Shown: positions 22,225-34,431 of the stretch, piece by piece
Layout of the letters: each line of letters starts with the position of its first letter
How positions within the stretch are numbered: position 1 is the stretch's first letter
DNA from: Micrococcaceae bacterium RIT 802
GTDB taxonomy: Bacteria > Actinomycetota > Actinomycetes > Actinomycetales > Micrococcaceae
DNA: 64,000 bases
Reading direction: 5' to 3'
Assembly (NCBI GenBank): GCA_016892645.1
Contig: JAFEMX010000003.1
Coordinates: 1-64,000 of the forward strand
The notes under the pieces: model-generated
Database searches by the model: none
What the model saw: only the letters and a program-made list of their open reading frames with translations
What the model was told of the DNA's origin: nothing
Program-made: the position numbers and the translations under genes

Positions 22225-23205
22225 TCAGCCGTCGAGCATATCTGCTGTAACGCTGGCCTCCGTGCCGGGTATTCCCAGCTCGGCGGCCCGTCGGTCGGCC
22301 ATCGCCAGTAGGCGGCGGATGCGCCCGGCGATGGCGTCCTTGGTCATCGGTGGATCGGCCAGGTGGCCCAGCTCGTCCAGGCTGGCCTGCTTGTGCGCGA
22401 CCCGCAGCTGGCCCGCGTATTGCAGGTGGTCCGGGACGTCGTCGCCCAGGATCTCCAGTGCCCGCTCGACGCGGGCGCCGGCCGCCACGGCGGCCTGCGC
22501 GGAGCGGCGCAGGTTGGCGTCGTCGAAGTTCGCCAGGCGGTTGGCGGTCGCCCGGACCTCCTTGCGCATCCGGCGCTCCTCCCACACCAACAGCGTGTCG
22601 TGGGCACCCATGCGGGTGAGCAGGGCGGCGATGCTGTCCCCATCGCGGATGACGACACGGTCGACGCCGCGCACCTCGCGGGCCTTGGCCACGATGTCCA
22701 GCCGGCGGGCGGCACCGACGAGCGCCAGCGCGGCTTCCGGCCCCGGGCAGGTGACCTCGAGGGCGGAGGAGCGGCCCGGCTCGGTGAGCGAACCATGGGC
22801 CAGGAAGGCGCCCCGCCAGACCGCCTCCGCGTCGCCCGCCGAGCCGTTGACGATCACCGAAGGCAATCCGCGTACGGGCCGTCCCCGGCCGTCGAGCAGG
22901 CCCGTTTGGCGTGCCAGTGATTCGCCCTCGCGGACCACCCGCACGACATAGCGGCTGCCGCGGCGTAGTCCCCCGCCGGAGACGACGATGATCTCGGCGG
23001 TGTGGCCGTACACCTCGGCGATGGCCTGCCGCAGGCGGCGGGCCGTCGCGGCGAGATCGACCTCCGCCTCGATGACGATGCGTCCGGAGATGATGTGCAG
23101 TCCCCCGGCAAAGCGCAGGGTTGCCGACACTTCGGCTTTGCGGACAGAGGACTTCTTGACGTCAAGCCGGGACAGCTCGTCCTTGACCGAGGCTGTCAGT
23201 GCCAT
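22225..23205 (-). CDS. whiA: WhiA, DNA-binding regulator
   Basis: A 326-residue WhiA: an N-terminal LAGLIDADG-homing-endonuclease-like domain ([26 protein letters not shown]) and a C-terminal helix-turn-helix (about residues 230-310; [20 protein letters not shown]). In Streptomyces it acts with WhiB in sporulation control; in non-sporulating relatives it affects cell division. Start ATG 23205 has GGAAGAG upstream and overlaps the end of yvcK by 10 bases. Third gene of rapZ-yvcK-whiA. Confidence 0.96.
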   Translation of the reverse strand: MALTASVKDELSRLDVKKSSVRKAEVSATLRFAGGLHIISGRIVIEAEVDLAATARRLRQAIAEVYGHTAEIIVVSGGGLRRGSRYVVRVVREGESLARQTGLLDGRGRPVRGLPSVIVNGSAGDAEAVWRGAFLAHGSLTEPGRSSALEVTCPGPEAALALVGAARRLDIVAKAREVRGVDRVVIRDGDSIAALLTRMGAHDTLLVWEERRMRKEVRATANRLANFDDANLRRSAQAAVAAGARVERALEILGDDVPDHLQYAGQLRVAHKQASLDELGHLADPPMTKDAIAGRIRRLLAMADRRAAELGIPGTEASVTADMLDG

Positions 23206-24257
23206 GGCTTCTCTTCCTCACTTCGCATTGGGTTGCGGGCGAACGTCTCGAAGACGTCCTGGTACTCCGCCGCCAACCGCAGGGGCTCGTGGACGGCGCG
23301 GTCATGCCCACTAGCCACCTTACCGAAAAAGCATTCGGCACCCAGCCGGCGGGCCGCCGCGGTGAAGGCCGCCTCGTCGTCGATGGACGACGGATCGGCC
23401 AAGACCGCGTCGATGCGCAGGTCCGGAGCGTACCGGGCGATCACGTCGAGGTGGCCGGCCGCGGTCAGGCCGGCGGTCTCCCCGGTATCCATCGCCAGGT
23501 TCATGGTCAGCAACCGGCGGGCGGGGGTGTTCTGCAGGGCCTCGCGCACCTCGGGCAGGAGGAGGTGGGGCAGCACCGAGGTATACCAGGACCCCGGGCC
23601 GAGGATGACCCAGTCCGCGAGCTCGATGGCCTCGAGGGCCTCGGGGCAGGCGGAGGCGTCGAGGGGGGTGAGCGCCACGTTGTTGACCAGGGTGTCGTGG
23701 CCAGCGGCCGCCAACGCGGCCTGGCCCTCGATCCGGCGCCGGACCAGGTTGCCGTTCTCGGCCGTCGTGAGCACCTCGCCGGAGATGTTCAGCGGAACCG
23801 CGCTCATCGGCAGCACCGCACCGCGGGCCCCCAGCAGCGCCCCGGCCCAGCGCAGGCCGGCCACGGCGTCGCCGAGCAGCTCCCACAGCGTGACGATCAG
23901 CAGGTTGCCCAAGGCGTGGTTGTCCAACGAGCTTTCGGCGCCTTCTGCCGCCTTGAACCGGTGCTGCATGACATCGCGCCAGGTGCGTCCCCAGTCGGAT
24001 TCGTCACAGAGCGCGGCCAGCGCCATGCGCAGATCGCCCGGCGGCAGGACGCCGAGCTCGCGGCGCAACCGACCGGAGGACCCCCCGTCGTCGGCGACCG
24101 TCACGATGGCGGTGATGTCGTTGGTCAACCGGCGCAGTGCCGACAGCGAAGCCGACAGCCCGTGGCCTCCACCGAGGGCCGCGACCCGCGTGGCCGTCAC
24201 GGCGTCCCGCGTGGACCGCGGCGGCAGCATGGGCATTTGCCCCGTCAGGAAGGTCAC
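23196..24257 (-). CDS. yvcK: YvcK-like (gluconeogenesis factor family) protein
   Basis: A 353-residue member of the YvcK/CofD-like family; B. subtilis YvcK binds UDP-GlcNAc and is needed for growth on gluconeogenic carbon and for cell shape. The glycine-rich opening [18 protein letters not shown] and [17 protein letters not shown] are the family signature, with [14 protein letters not shown] in the middle. GTG 24257 is 5 bases past the rapZ stop with GGGAG upstream. The rapZ-yvcK-whiA order is conserved through Actinobacteria and Firmicutes. Confidence 0.94.
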   Translation of the reverse strand: MTFLTGQMPMLPPRSTRDAVTATRVAALGGGHGLSASLSALRRLTNDITAIVTVADDGGSSGRLRRELGVLPPGDLRMALAALCDESDWGRTWRDVMQHRFKAAEGAESSLDNHALGNLLIVTLWELLGDAVAGLRWAGALLGARGAVLPMSAVPLNISGEVLTTAENGNLVRRRIEGQAALAAAGHDTLVNNVALTPLDASACPEALEAIELADWVILGPGSWYTSVLPHLLLPEVREALQNTPARRLLTMNLAMDTGETAGLTAAGHLDVIARYAPDLRIDAVLADPSSIDDEAAFTAAARRLGAECFFGKVASGHDRAVHEPLRLAAEYQDVFETFARNPMRSEEEKPWH

Positions 24258-24262
24258 TGCAG

Positions 24263-25156
24263 CTACTCCCTGCCCAGGTCGCGGTGGTTGACCAGGACGG
24301 TCACGCTGGGCACCTGGCGGAGGCGGCGGGCCATCTCCTCGGCCACCGCGACCGAACGGTGCTTGCCCCCGGTGCAGCCGATCGCGATCGTCGCGTAGTG
24401 CTTGTTCTCCCGGCGGTAGCCCTCCAGGACGGGCTCGAGTGCCGCCAGGTAATGGGTGATGAACTCGGCAGTCCCCTCCGCCTCCATCACGTAGTCGCTA
24501 ACGACGGCGTCCTGGCCCGTATGGGGGCGCAAGGCAGGAACCCAGTGCGGGTTGGGGATGAACCTGACGTCGGCCAGGAAGTTGGCGTCGGTGGGCAACC
24601 CGTACTTGAACCCGAAGCTCATGACGTTCAGGCGCAGGACCACGGGGCCCGAATCGGAGAAGAGCTCGATGATCGACCGGCCCAGCGCGTGGACGTTCAA
24701 CGGGGTCGTGTCGATGACGATCTCGGCGTTGTCCTTGATCTCGCGCAGGACCTCGCGTTCGGCGGTGATGCCGTCGGAGATCCGGCCGTCGCCCTGCAAC
24801 GGGTGCGGCCGGCGGCCCTGTTCGAAACGGCGGATGAGCAGATCGTCGCTGGCGTCCAGGAACAGCACCCGGTACTTGATGCCGGCCGCACGCAGCTGGC
24901 CGAGGTTTTCGCGCAATTCGGCGAACAGGGCGCGGCTGCGCACGTCCATGACGACGGCCAGCTTGGGGATCGACCCGGGGTTGCGGGCCACCAGGTCCGT
25001 GAGCGTGCGCAACAGCTGCGGGGGCAGGTTCTCCACGACGTACCAGCCCTGGTCCTCCAGCGCGTGGGCCGCGGTGGTCCGGCCGGCGCCGGACATGCCG
25101 GTGACCACCAGCATTTCTGATTCTTCGGGCTTGACGGGGCTCAGCTCGATACTCAT
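24263..25156 (-). CDS. rapZ: RapZ/YvcJ nucleotide-binding protein
   Basis: A 297-residue RapZ-family P-loop protein. In E. coli RapZ guides RNase E to the GlmZ small RNA; in Gram-positives (YvcJ) it hydrolyses GTP and its target is less clear. The P-loop GMSGAGRTT (residues 20-28) has Arg where most P-loops have Lys, normal for actinobacterial members. The C-terminal HYATIAIGCTGGKHRSVAVA is fully conserved. The start is preceded by a -10 box at 6 bases, so the message is probably leaderless. Confidence 0.95.
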   Translation of the reverse strand: MSIELSPVKPEESEMLVVTGMSGAGRTTAAHALEDQGWYVVENLPPQLLRTLTDLVARNPGSIPKLAVVMDVRSRALFAELRENLGQLRAAGIKYRVLFLDASDDLLIRRFEQGRRPHPLQGDGRISDGITAEREVLREIKDNAEIVIDTTPLNVHALGRSIIELFSDSGPVVLRLNVMSFGFKYGLPTDANFLADVRFIPNPHWVPALRPHTGQDAVVSDYVMEAEGTAEFITHYLAALEPVLEGYRRENKHYATIAIGCTGGKHRSVAVAEEMARRLRQVPSVTVLVNHRDLGRE

Positions 25157-25162
25157 GATTTC

Positions 25163-25168
25163 AGTCTA
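25163..25168 (-). promoter_or_regulatory. -10 box (TAGACT) of leaderless rapZ
   Basis: TAGACT on the minus strand, 6 bases before the rapZ ATG, no ribosome site. This puts a promoter between uvrC and rapZ. Confidence 0.6.
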
Positions 25169-25193
25169 GTCGGGATCGGGCCGCGCTCGTTGC

Positions 25194-27182
25194 TCAGTCC
25201 AGCAGCTCCCCCGTGGCGGTGTTCACGGCAGGTTCCGCCCCGCCGTCGTGCCCCTCGTCCCCGGAGGGGCCGGGGGCCGCAAGGGCCTCGACGAGGTGGG
25301 CCGCGAGCCGCGGCCCCACCCCCTTGACCTGCTGGAAGTCCTCTGCACCGGCCGCACGCATGCGCTTGAGTGATCCGAAGTGCTTGACGATGGCCTGGCG
25401 TTTGGACGGGCCGAGCCCGGGGACGCCGTCCAGCAGCGACGTGGTCATCGCGGCGCTGCGCTTTTGCCGGTGGAAGGTGATGGCGAAGCGGTGGGCCTCG
25501 TCGCGGATGCGCTGGAGCAGGTAGAGCCCGTGGGAGGCGCGCGGCAACACGACGGGGAACGGGTCATCGGGCAGCCACAGCTCCTCGAGCCGCTTGGCCA
25601 GCCCGGCGACGTAGACGTCGTCGATGCCCAGGTCCGCCAGGGCCTGCACGGCGGCCGCCACCTGGGGTGGGCCGCCGTCGACCACCACGAGGGAGGGCGG
25701 GTAGGCGAATTTGCGCGGCGGGGCCTTCTCGCCCGACTCCTCGATGCTGATCTCGCCGCTGATGACCGGGGCCATCGCGGCCTGGTCGTCGAGGTAGTGG
25801 CGGAACCGGCGGGTGATGACGTCGTACATTGAGGCGGTGTCGTCGCGGGCCGCGTCGCCGGTGATGGAGAACTTCCGGTAGTCGGACTTCTTGGGCAGCC
25901 CGTCCTCGACGACGACCATGGAGGCGACCACGTTGGTGCCCTGGACGTGGGAGATGTCGTAGCACTCGATGCGCATCAGCGGCACCGGCAGGCCCAGGGC
26001 CTCCTGGAGTTCCTGCAGGGCGGCGCTGCGCGTGGTGATGTCTGCGGCGCGGCGTGACTTGTGCAGGCGCAGGGACTGTTCGGCGTTGTCCCGCACCGTG
26101 CCCATGAGCGCGGCCTTCTCGCCGCGTTGCGGCACCCGCAGGTTCACCGCGGCCCCGCGCAGCCCGCGCAGCCAGGTCGCCAGTTCCTCCGGGTTCTCGG
26201 GTTCGACGGGGACCAGGACCTCCCGCGGGATCCGGTCGCCGCCGGTGTTCTCGCCGTAGACCTGCTGCAGGAGGTGTTCGATGAATTCGGGTCCGTTGGT
26301 TTCCTCGACCTTTTCCACGACCCAGCCGCGTTGGCCGCGGATGCGCCCCTGGCGGACGTGGAAGACCTGGACCGCGGCCTCGAGGTCGTCCTCGGCGACG
26401 GCGAAGATGTCGGCTTCGGTGTCCTCGGAGAGCACGACGGCGTTGCGTTCGAAGACCCGGCGCAGGGCGGCGATGTCGTCGCGCAGCCGGGCGGCCTGCT
26501 CGTAGTCGAGTTCGGCGACGGCGGCCTTCATCTGGCCCTCGAGGTCGCGCATGAACCGGGTGCCTTCGCCGCCCATGAACTGGCAGAGTTCGTCGGCGAG
26601 CTTGCGGTGGTCCTCGGGGCTGATGCGCCCGACGCAGGGGGCGGAGCACTTGTCGATGTAGCCGAGCAGGCAGGGGCGCCCGGACTGCTGGGCGCGGCGG
26701 AAGATGCCGGCGCTGCAGGTGCGCACGGGGAAGACGCGCAGCAGGGTGTCGAGGGTTTCGCGGATCGCCTTGGCCGGGTAGAACGGCCCGAAGTACTTCA
26801 CGTCCTTGCGCCGGTCACCGCGCATGACCTGGGCGCGGGGGAACTTCTCCCCCAGGGTGACCGCCAGGTAGGGGTAGGACTTGTCGTCGCGGAACATGAT
26901 GTTGAACCGCGGGGCGTATTCCTTGATCCACGTGTACTCGAGCTGCAGGGCCTCGAGCTCGCTGCCCACGACCGTCCATTCGACGCTGGCCGCGGTGTGC
27001 ACCATGGTGTGGGTCTTGGGCATCAGGGTCGCCGGGTTGGCGAAGTAGGAGTTCAACCGCGAGCGGAGGTTCTTGGCCTTGCCGACATAGATGACGCGGG
27101 CCTGCGGGTCGCGGAAACGGTAGACGCCGGGACCGGTGGGTATTTCACCGGTCCGCGGGCGGTAGCTGGTGGGATCGGCCAT
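25194..27182 (-). CDS. uvrC: UvrC, excinuclease subunit C
   Basis: A 662-residue nucleotide-excision-repair nuclease that cuts on both sides of a lesion marked by UvrA-UvrB. GIY-YIG domain at residues 17-95 ([20 protein letters not shown]), UVR motif near 210 ([17 protein letters not shown]), RNase H-like domain with [11 protein letters not shown], and helix-hairpin-helix motifs at the end ([20 protein letters not shown]). ATG 27182 lies 9 bases past plsC; TAGCGT 6 bases upstream suggests an extra leaderless promoter, though its TAG is also the plsC stop. Confidence 0.97.
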   Translation of the reverse strand: MADPTSYRPRTGEIPTGPGVYRFRDPQARVIYVGKAKNLRSRLNSYFANPATLMPKTHTMVHTAASVEWTVVGSELEALQLEYTWIKEYAPRFNIMFRDDKSYPYLAVTLGEKFPRAQVMRGDRRKDVKYFGPFYPAKAIRETLDTLLRVFPVRTCSAGIFRRAQQSGRPCLLGYIDKCSAPCVGRISPEDHRKLADELCQFMGGEGTRFMRDLEGQMKAAVAELDYEQAARLRDDIAALRRVFERNAVVLSEDTEADIFAVAEDDLEAAVQVFHVRQGRIRGQRGWVVEKVEETNGPEFIEHLLQQVYGENTGGDRIPREVLVPVEPENPEELATWLRGLRGAAVNLRVPQRGEKAALMGTVRDNAEQSLRLHKSRRAADITTRSAALQELQEALGLPVPLMRIECYDISHVQGTNVVASMVVVEDGLPKKSDYRKFSITGDAARDDTASMYDVITRRFRHYLDDQAAMAPVISGEISIEESGEKAPPRKFAYPPSLVVVDGGPPQVAAAVQALADLGIDDVYVAGLAKRLEELWLPDDPFPVVLPRASHGLYLLQRIRDEAHRFAITFHRQKRSAAMTTSLLDGVPGLGPSKRQAIVKHFGSLKRMRAAGAEDFQQVKGVGPRLAAHLVEALAAPGPSGDEGHDGGAEPAVNTATGELLD

Positions 27183-27191
27183 GCGTTAACG

Positions 27192-27860
27192 CTACTCCGC
27201 GGACGGCGACTGGTTGTAGTTGCCCGAGCGTTCCTGCCCGGTGATCGCGGCGATCGCATCCACGATGGCATCGGTGGCCTGGCGGCGCTGCGGCAGGGGG
27301 TGCCTGCGCCCGACATGGTCGAACTGCAGGGGCTCGCCGACCGTGAGCGTGAACTTGCGCGGGGTGATCCGGTTGCTGCCGGCGGGCTGCAGCCGTTCGG
27401 TGCCGACCAGTCCCACCGGGACCACGGGCGCACCGGTCGACAGCGCGAGCCAGCCCACGCCGGTCCGGCCCCGGTAGAGCCGCCCGTCGCGCGAGCGGGT
27501 GCCCTCCGGGTAGATGCCGACGCCCTGCCCGTCCGCGAGCAGGTCGACCAGCGCATCCAGCGCCGCGACGCTGGCCGCCTGTTCCCCGCGCTCGACCGGG
27601 ATGGAGCCGACGGATTCGAAGAACGCCTTCATCGCCCGGCCCTTGACCCCGGGGGTGGTGAAGTACTCCGCCTTGGCGAAGAACGCGACCGGCCGGGGGC
27701 AGATGGCCTGGATGATGATGCTGTCCAGGAACGAGAGGTGGTTCGAGGCCACGATGAACGGCCCCTCGGTCGGGACGTTCTCCAGCCCGGTGATGGTGGG
27801 ACGGCAGAGCGTGTGGATCGTTCCGCGGAAACCGGCGCGGACCCCTTCGAACATCCCCAT
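27192..27860 (-). CDS. 1-acyl-sn-glycerol-3-phosphate acyltransferase (PlsC family)
   Basis: A 222-residue acyltransferase of the PlsC/LPLAT family, making phosphatidic acid at the membrane. The catalytic H(X)4D motif is ASNHLSFLDS and the glycerol-phosphate motif is GIYPEGTRSRDGRLYRGRTG. Its ATG directly follows the HAD phosphatase stop (TAG then ATG), so the two are translationally linked. Other acyl acceptors such as mannosides are possible. Confidence 0.85.
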   Translation of the reverse strand: MGMFEGVRAGFRGTIHTLCRPTITGLENVPTEGPFIVASNHLSFLDSIIIQAICPRPVAFFAKAEYFTTPGVKGRAMKAFFESVGSIPVERGEQAASVAALDALVDLLADGQGVGIYPEGTRSRDGRLYRGRTGVGWLALSTGAPVVPVGLVGTERLQPAGSNRITPRKFTLTVGEPLQFDHVGRRHPLPQRRQATDAIVDAIAAITGQERSGNYNQSPSAE

Positions 27861-28568
27861 CTACGCGGGACCGTCCCGCAGGGCGTCGACGGTGGTGGCA
27901 TCGGCGGCACCCAGCAACCGGCCCAGTTCGGCGGGAGAATGCACGACGGCGGCAGCCCCTGCCGCTTCCAGCTCGCCGTCCGCGGCGAAGCCCCAGGAGA
28001 CGCCGATGGCTGGCAGGCCGTTGACGCGGGCGCCCTCGATGTCGTGGAGCCGGTCCCCGACCATGACGGTCCGCTGCGGGCCCTGTCCGGTGGCTTCCAG
28101 GGCGGCGGCCACGATGTGGGGCTTGCCGCTGGTCCGCGTGGGGGCGGAGACCTCGTCGGGTGCCGAGCCGTGAATGGAGTCGAAGTAGCCGTCGAGCCCC
28201 TTGGCCGCCAGGAGCCGGCGCGCCAACGGCTCGGGTTTGGAGGTGGCGACGGCCAGGATCCGGCCGGCGGCGCGCAGCGCGGTGAGCAGGTCCTCGATCC
28301 CCGGGTAGACGCGGCTGGCAGCCATGCCGTGGGCGGCATATTGTTCGCGGTAGTCGGCGATGACCCTCGGGAGCAGGGCCTCGGTCATGCCGGGAATCGT
28401 CATGAGTCCGCTGGCCAGCGGGGGGCCGACGAGCGAATCCAGGTGTTCGTCGCCGGGGTGGGCGATGCCGTTGGCCAGGAGCGCATGGAGGATGCCTCCC
28501 GTGATGCCGCCCGCCGGGTCGACCAGGGTGCCGTCGAGGTCGAGCAATACGGCGCGGGCAGGAATCAT
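27861..28568 (-). CDS. HAD-family phosphatase (phosphoglycolate phosphatase-like)
   Basis: A 235-residue HAD hydrolase. Motif I is LLDLDGTLVDPAGG (nucleophile Asp near residue 11), motif II is in AVATSKPEP, and motif IV is VGDRLHDIEGARVNG. The cap between residues 20 and 85 is the helical C1 type of Gph-like enzymes. Substrate cannot be told; phosphoglycolate or pyrophosphate are the family options. ATG 28568 chosen; a GTG one codon upstream is possible. Coupled to plsC downstream. Confidence 0.83.
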   Translation of the reverse strand: MIPARAVLLDLDGTLVDPAGGITGGILHALLANGIAHPGDEHLDSLVGPPLASGLMTIPGMTEALLPRVIADYREQYAAHGMAASRVYPGIEDLLTALRAAGRILAVATSKPEPLARRLLAAKGLDGYFDSIHGSAPDEVSAPTRTSGKPHIVAAALEATGQGPQRTVMVGDRLHDIEGARVNGLPAIGVSWGFAADGELEAAGAAAVVHSPAELGRLLGAADATTVDALRDGPA

Positions 28569-28671
28569 CACCGCAATATTGTTGCACGAACCACCGCGCC
28601 ACGAGGGCACCCATGCCCGCAGCGGAATGTTCCGCGGCGTCATGGCCGCCCTCACCGGTGGCGGTGGAAGG

Positions 28672-31575
<2,904 letters not shown>

Positions 31576-31581
31576 ATGTTG

Positions 31582-31587
31582 ATGGTA
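31582..31587 (-). promoter_or_regulatory. -10 box (TACCAT) of leaderless uvrA
   Basis: TACCAT on the minus strand, 6 bases before the uvrA GTG. The SOS boxes begin 1 base further upstream, over the spacer and -35. Confidence 0.65.
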
Positions 31588-31588
31588 G

Positions 31589-31616
31589 TCGAAAACTCGT
31601 TCGAATACACGTTCTA
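31589..31616. promoter_or_regulatory. Two overlapping LexA (SOS) boxes at uvrA
   Basis: Box 1 (31589-31604) TCGAAA-ACTC-GTTCGA differs from the actinobacterial consensus TCGAAC-N4-GTTCGA at one base. Box 2 (31601-31616) TCGAAT-ACAC-GTTCTA differs at two. They share TCGA at 31601-31604. LexA bound here would cover the promoter spacer and -35 region of uvrA. Confidence 0.8.
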
Positions 31617-31662
31617 ACGGTGCGGGTTGGCCCGGGATTCCGGGCCTAGCGGCCGCCGGTGT

Positions 31663-32043
31663 TCACTGCCCGCGGAAGGCTGCCCGAACGAAGTCCAGCG
31701 CCCGTCCCTCGTCAACGCCCCATTGCCGCGCCTGCTGCACGAGTTCGGCGGCGGCTGCCGCCAGCCGCCGGTCCCCCTCCGAGCCCGTGGCGAGGACCAC
31801 GGTGCCGTGTCGTCCACGCGTCTCCACGACCCCGGCCTGTTCCAATTCACGATAGGACCTGGCCACCGTGTTCACGGCGACCCCGAGCCGACCGGCGAGC
31901 GCGCGGACGGACGTCAAACGGGTCCCGGGAACGAGCCGTCCCGACGCAATGGCATCGAGCACTTGCTGGCGGATCTGGTCGTAGGGGTTTGCCGCGGCAT
32001 CCTTGTGGATGCTGACAAAACCCAACACATCGTCGTCGTTCAC
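31663..32043 (-). CDS. GntR-family regulator (YtrA-like, short)
   Basis: A 126-residue transcription factor: an N-terminal winged helix (YDQIRQQVLDAIASG, then VRALAGRLGVAVNTVARSY as the recognition region, then VVETRGRHGTVVLA wing) and only about 40 residues after it, too short for a ligand-binding domain. This is the layout of the YtrA subgroup, which often controls ABC transporter operons. GTG 32043 has GAGGAG 7 bases upstream. No transporter is adjacent, so its target is not visible here. Confidence 0.85.
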   Translation of the reverse strand: MNDDDVLGFVSIHKDAAANPYDQIRQQVLDAIASGRLVPGTRLTSVRALAGRLGVAVNTVARSYRELEQAGVVETRGRHGTVVLATGSEGDRRLAAAAAELVQQARQWGVDEGRALDFVRAAFRGQ

Positions 32044-32139
32044 TGGGACTCCTCGGAAGGTCCTGGCTGGCGCAGGACCGTGGCTCTCGTGCCTTCACAT
32101 TACCCGGGCGCGCGGCTACCCCTGCCGACCGCCTGCGCC

Positions 32140-32145
32140 TAGGCT
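32140..32145 (+). promoter_or_regulatory. -10 box (TAGGCT) of a leaderless gene
   Basis: TAGGCT lies 7 bases before the ATG at 32153; no ribosome site between them. Confidence 0.6.
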
Positions 32146-32152
32146 GGGCTCC

Positions 32153-32824
32153 ATGAACGCACCGAACACCTTGCTGCACGACCTGGCAGAGGTCACCATC
32201 CGCAGAGCGTCGGTTTCGGCCATGGACAACAACGCATACCTCGTCACGCACAAGCAGACCGGGGCCCAGGTCCTCATCGACGCCGCCGATGATGCGCCCG
32301 CCCTGCGCCGGCTGCTCGCCAGTGCCGTCGGCGACACGTCCACGGAGCCGAAGCTGGCCCTGCTCGCCACCACCCACCAGCACTGGGACCACATCCGCGC
32401 CCTCAAGGAACTCGCGGAGGAGACCGGGGTGCGCACCGCCGCCGGCACCGCAGACGCCGACGGGATCCGGGAACAGGTCGGGGTCGACATCGACGTGACA
32501 CTGGATCATGGCGATGTGGGGAACTTCGAGGGCTTCGATCTCTCGGCCGTCCACCTGCGTGGGCACACCCCGGGATCGATCGCCTTCGTCTACCGGGACC
32601 CCCACGGCCCAACCCACATCTTCAGCGGGGACAGCCTCTTCCCGGGCGGCGTCGGCAACACGGACAGGGACCCTGCACGGTTCGCATCTCTGTACGACGA
32701 CGTCGTGGCCCGGCTGTTCGAGGTGTTCCCGGATGACACCCTCGTCCATCCGGGGCATGGCCAGGGCACGACCCTGGGTGCCGAGCGTCCGCACCTGGCG
32801 GAATGGGAGGCCCGCGGCTGGTAG
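32153..32824 (+). CDS. MBL-fold hydrolase (glyoxalase II-like)
   Basis: A 223-residue metallo-beta-lactamase-fold enzyme. Metal-binding motif HQHWDHI is near residues 65-71 (TTHQHWDHIRA), a further His is in LRGHTPGSI, Asp in FSGDSLFPGG, and the last His in LVHPGHGQGT. This is the set of hydroxyacylglutathione-hydrolase-like proteins, where mycothiol rather than glutathione esters would be the natural substrate in this group. Substrate is inference. Leaderless start at ATG 32153. Confidence 0.85.
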   Translation: MNAPNTLLHDLAEVTIRRASVSAMDNNAYLVTHKQTGAQVLIDAADDAPALRRLLASAVGDTSTEPKLALLATTHQHWDHIRALKELAEETGVRTAAGTADADGIREQVGVDIDVTLDHGDVGNFEGFDLSAVHLRGHTPGSIAFVYRDPHGPTHIFSGDSLFPGGVGNTDRDPARFASLYDDVVARLFEVFPDDTLVHPGHGQGTTLGAERPHLAEWEARGW

Positions 32825-32848
32825 CCGCCGCGGCACGGCGGGAGCCAC

Positions 32849-33052
32849 CTACTCCATGTGTTCTTCCCGGATTTCACCGAAGGGGACCGTCTGCGAGGTC
32901 ATGGCGTGGACCTCGCTCCCCATGAAGCGCACCAGCACCCCGGTGTCTCCCTCGGCGACCGATTCGAGCATGACGGGTCGCAGGGTGCCGATCTGCCGTT
33001 CCGGAGCGGCATCAAGATACTTCTGGTAGGCAGCAGGAAGATGGTGGTCCAC
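32849..33052 (-). CDS. Small protein of unknown function
   Basis: A 67-residue acidic soluble protein with no recognised family. GTG 33052 has GGAGGAG 6-7 bases upstream, a strong ribosome site that supports it being real. The C-terminal half (GDTGVLVRFMGSEVHAMTSQTVPFGEIREE) reads like a small beta-rich domain. It lies between the MBL hydrolase and the methyltransferase gene, on the latter's strand, 108 bases behind it. Confidence 0.6.
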   Translation of the reverse strand: MDHHLPAAYQKYLDAAPERQIGTLRPVMLESVAEGDTGVLVRFMGSEVHAMTSQTVPFGEIREEHME

Positions 33053-33160
33053 GGTGGTCTCCTCCGGTCATGGTCGGTCGATACATCCACCTCTACCACC
33101 GGGCAGTGGCGAAGAGAAGAGCAGCCGAGCCTCGTGCGCCAGGGGTCGCGCACCCGGTCC

Positions 33161-33958
33161 TCAGCCGGTGGGGCCCTTCCTGCCGACCATGAAGATCCGC
33201 CGGAAGGGGAAGACCGTCAGCTGCTCCCCCTCGGGCCCGGTGAACGGCGGGTAGGCTTCGCGGACCAGCTCGGCGTACTCGTCCTCGAACTCCCTCGCGT
33301 CCTGCTCCCCCAGCACCGAGAGGATCGGTCGCAGGGCCGTGCCCCGTACCCACTCCATCACCGGGTCCTGACCACGCAGGATCTGGGAGTAGGTCGTCTC
33401 CCACACATCGGCGTCGAATCCGTGATCGAGGAGCAGCCGCAGGTACGTCTCCGGTTCGGCGGTGGCGTCCTTGCGCAGGGTCAGGCCCTCCAACCTGGCC
33501 TTCCAGTGCGGGCTGCCGGCCAGCTCCCGCATGAGCGCATGGGAGGGCGCCCCGAAGTTTCCCGGCACCTGGGCCGCGAACCAGGCCCCCGGCCGCAGCG
33601 CGTCCAGCCAGCCGGCCATCAATTCGCGATGCCCGGGGATCCACTGCAGCATGGCGTTGCTCACGAGCACGTCGGTTCCGGGTTCGGGCATCCACGTCGT
33701 CGCGTCCGTTTCGGCAAACGCCAAGTTCGGGCGCAGGTGGTCGGTGGCGGCCTTCTCGATCATCTCGGCCGAGGCGTCCAGTCCCGTCACCTGTGCATCG
33801 GGCCACCGCTCGGCGAGCGCAGCCGTGAGCGGACCGGGGCCACAACCCAGGTCCACGATCTTCCGGGGGGCGTCGGCGTCGATGCGCTGGGTCAACTCGA
33901 AGAAGGGTCGGTCCCGATGGGAGGCGAACTGAACGTATTTCGCGGGGTTCCATTTCAT
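33161..33958 (-). CDS. tam: Trans-aconitate 2-methyltransferase-like SAM enzyme
   Basis: A 265-residue class I SAM methyltransferase. The opening MKWNPAKYVQFASHRDRPFFEL and motif I IVDLGCGPGPLT (near residues 33-44) match Tam, which methylates trans-aconitate that forms spontaneously from the citrate-cycle intermediate. Motif II acidic residue is in GLDASAEMIE, and SNAMLQWIPGH follows. The start has TAGTCT 6 bases upstream and no ribosome site, so it is probably leaderless. Substrate assignment rests on family resemblance. Confidence 0.82.
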   Translation of the reverse strand: MKWNPAKYVQFASHRDRPFFELTQRIDADAPRKIVDLGCGPGPLTAALAERWPDAQVTGLDASAEMIEKAATDHLRPNLAFAETDATTWMPEPGTDVLVSNAMLQWIPGHRELMAGWLDALRPGAWFAAQVPGNFGAPSHALMRELAGSPHWKARLEGLTLRKDATAEPETYLRLLLDHGFDADVWETTYSQILRGQDPVMEWVRGTALRPILSVLGEQDAREFEDEYAELVREAYPPFTGPEGEQLTVFPFRRIFMVGRKGPTG

Positions 33959-33964
33959 GGGGCC

Positions 33965-33978
33965 AGACTATCCAGTCT
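33965..33978. promoter_or_regulatory. -10 box and dyad at the tam promoter
   Basis: AGACT-ATCC-AGTCT is a perfect 5-bp dyad. On the minus strand its left part gives the -10 TAGTCT (complement of 33965-33970), 6 bases before the tam ATG. The symmetry may be an operator or chance. Confidence 0.45.
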
Positions 33979-34431
33979 TGTCGGTCGACGTTCGCGCCGT
34001 TTGAATACCTCCCCGCTTCGGCTGTCGACTCGGCTGAAACGCGGGGGTGGCTTCATCCGGACACGGCCATGCCGTCGGTGTCGCACGCACGTCTCCCGCC
34101 CCAGCGTGCAGGGCAACCGCTCTGCACCGATTCCCCACGGAACACTTCCCGCGTTGGCCCTCCCCAGTACGGCGGCGTTCACTTATGTGGATTCACCAGA
34201 TGTGATGGTTCGACGAGCGGCTCGTCGATACCCATGGGCCGGCCAATTTGGCATCGCCCCCCGCAGACAGTCAAGGAGCCTATTTTGCCGGTTCGCCGGT
34301 CCCGGACGCCGAGCTCGGCCAACTGCGGCAACAGCTGAGCCATCGTGGGATGCGGAAGCCAATAAGAACTTCGCGCTAGTCCTCCGCTCGAGACGCACAG
34401 GGGAATACTCGCATGCCGGGTGCCTGCACCT
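33979..34431. other. Gene-free stretch opening the accessory region
   Basis: No supported gene. On the minus strand a frame at 34179-34343 reads MAQLLPQLAELGVRDRR and ends EPSHLVNPHK; it looks protein-like but has no ribosome site or -10 and no recognised family, so it may be the tail of a lost gene. Base composition is lower in GC than the flanks. Confidence 0.5.

Noticed and set aside
25199-25240. SOS boxes at uvrB, uvrC or polA
   Set aside because: Looked for TCGAAC-N4-GTTCGA near each start; none found with two or fewer mismatches.
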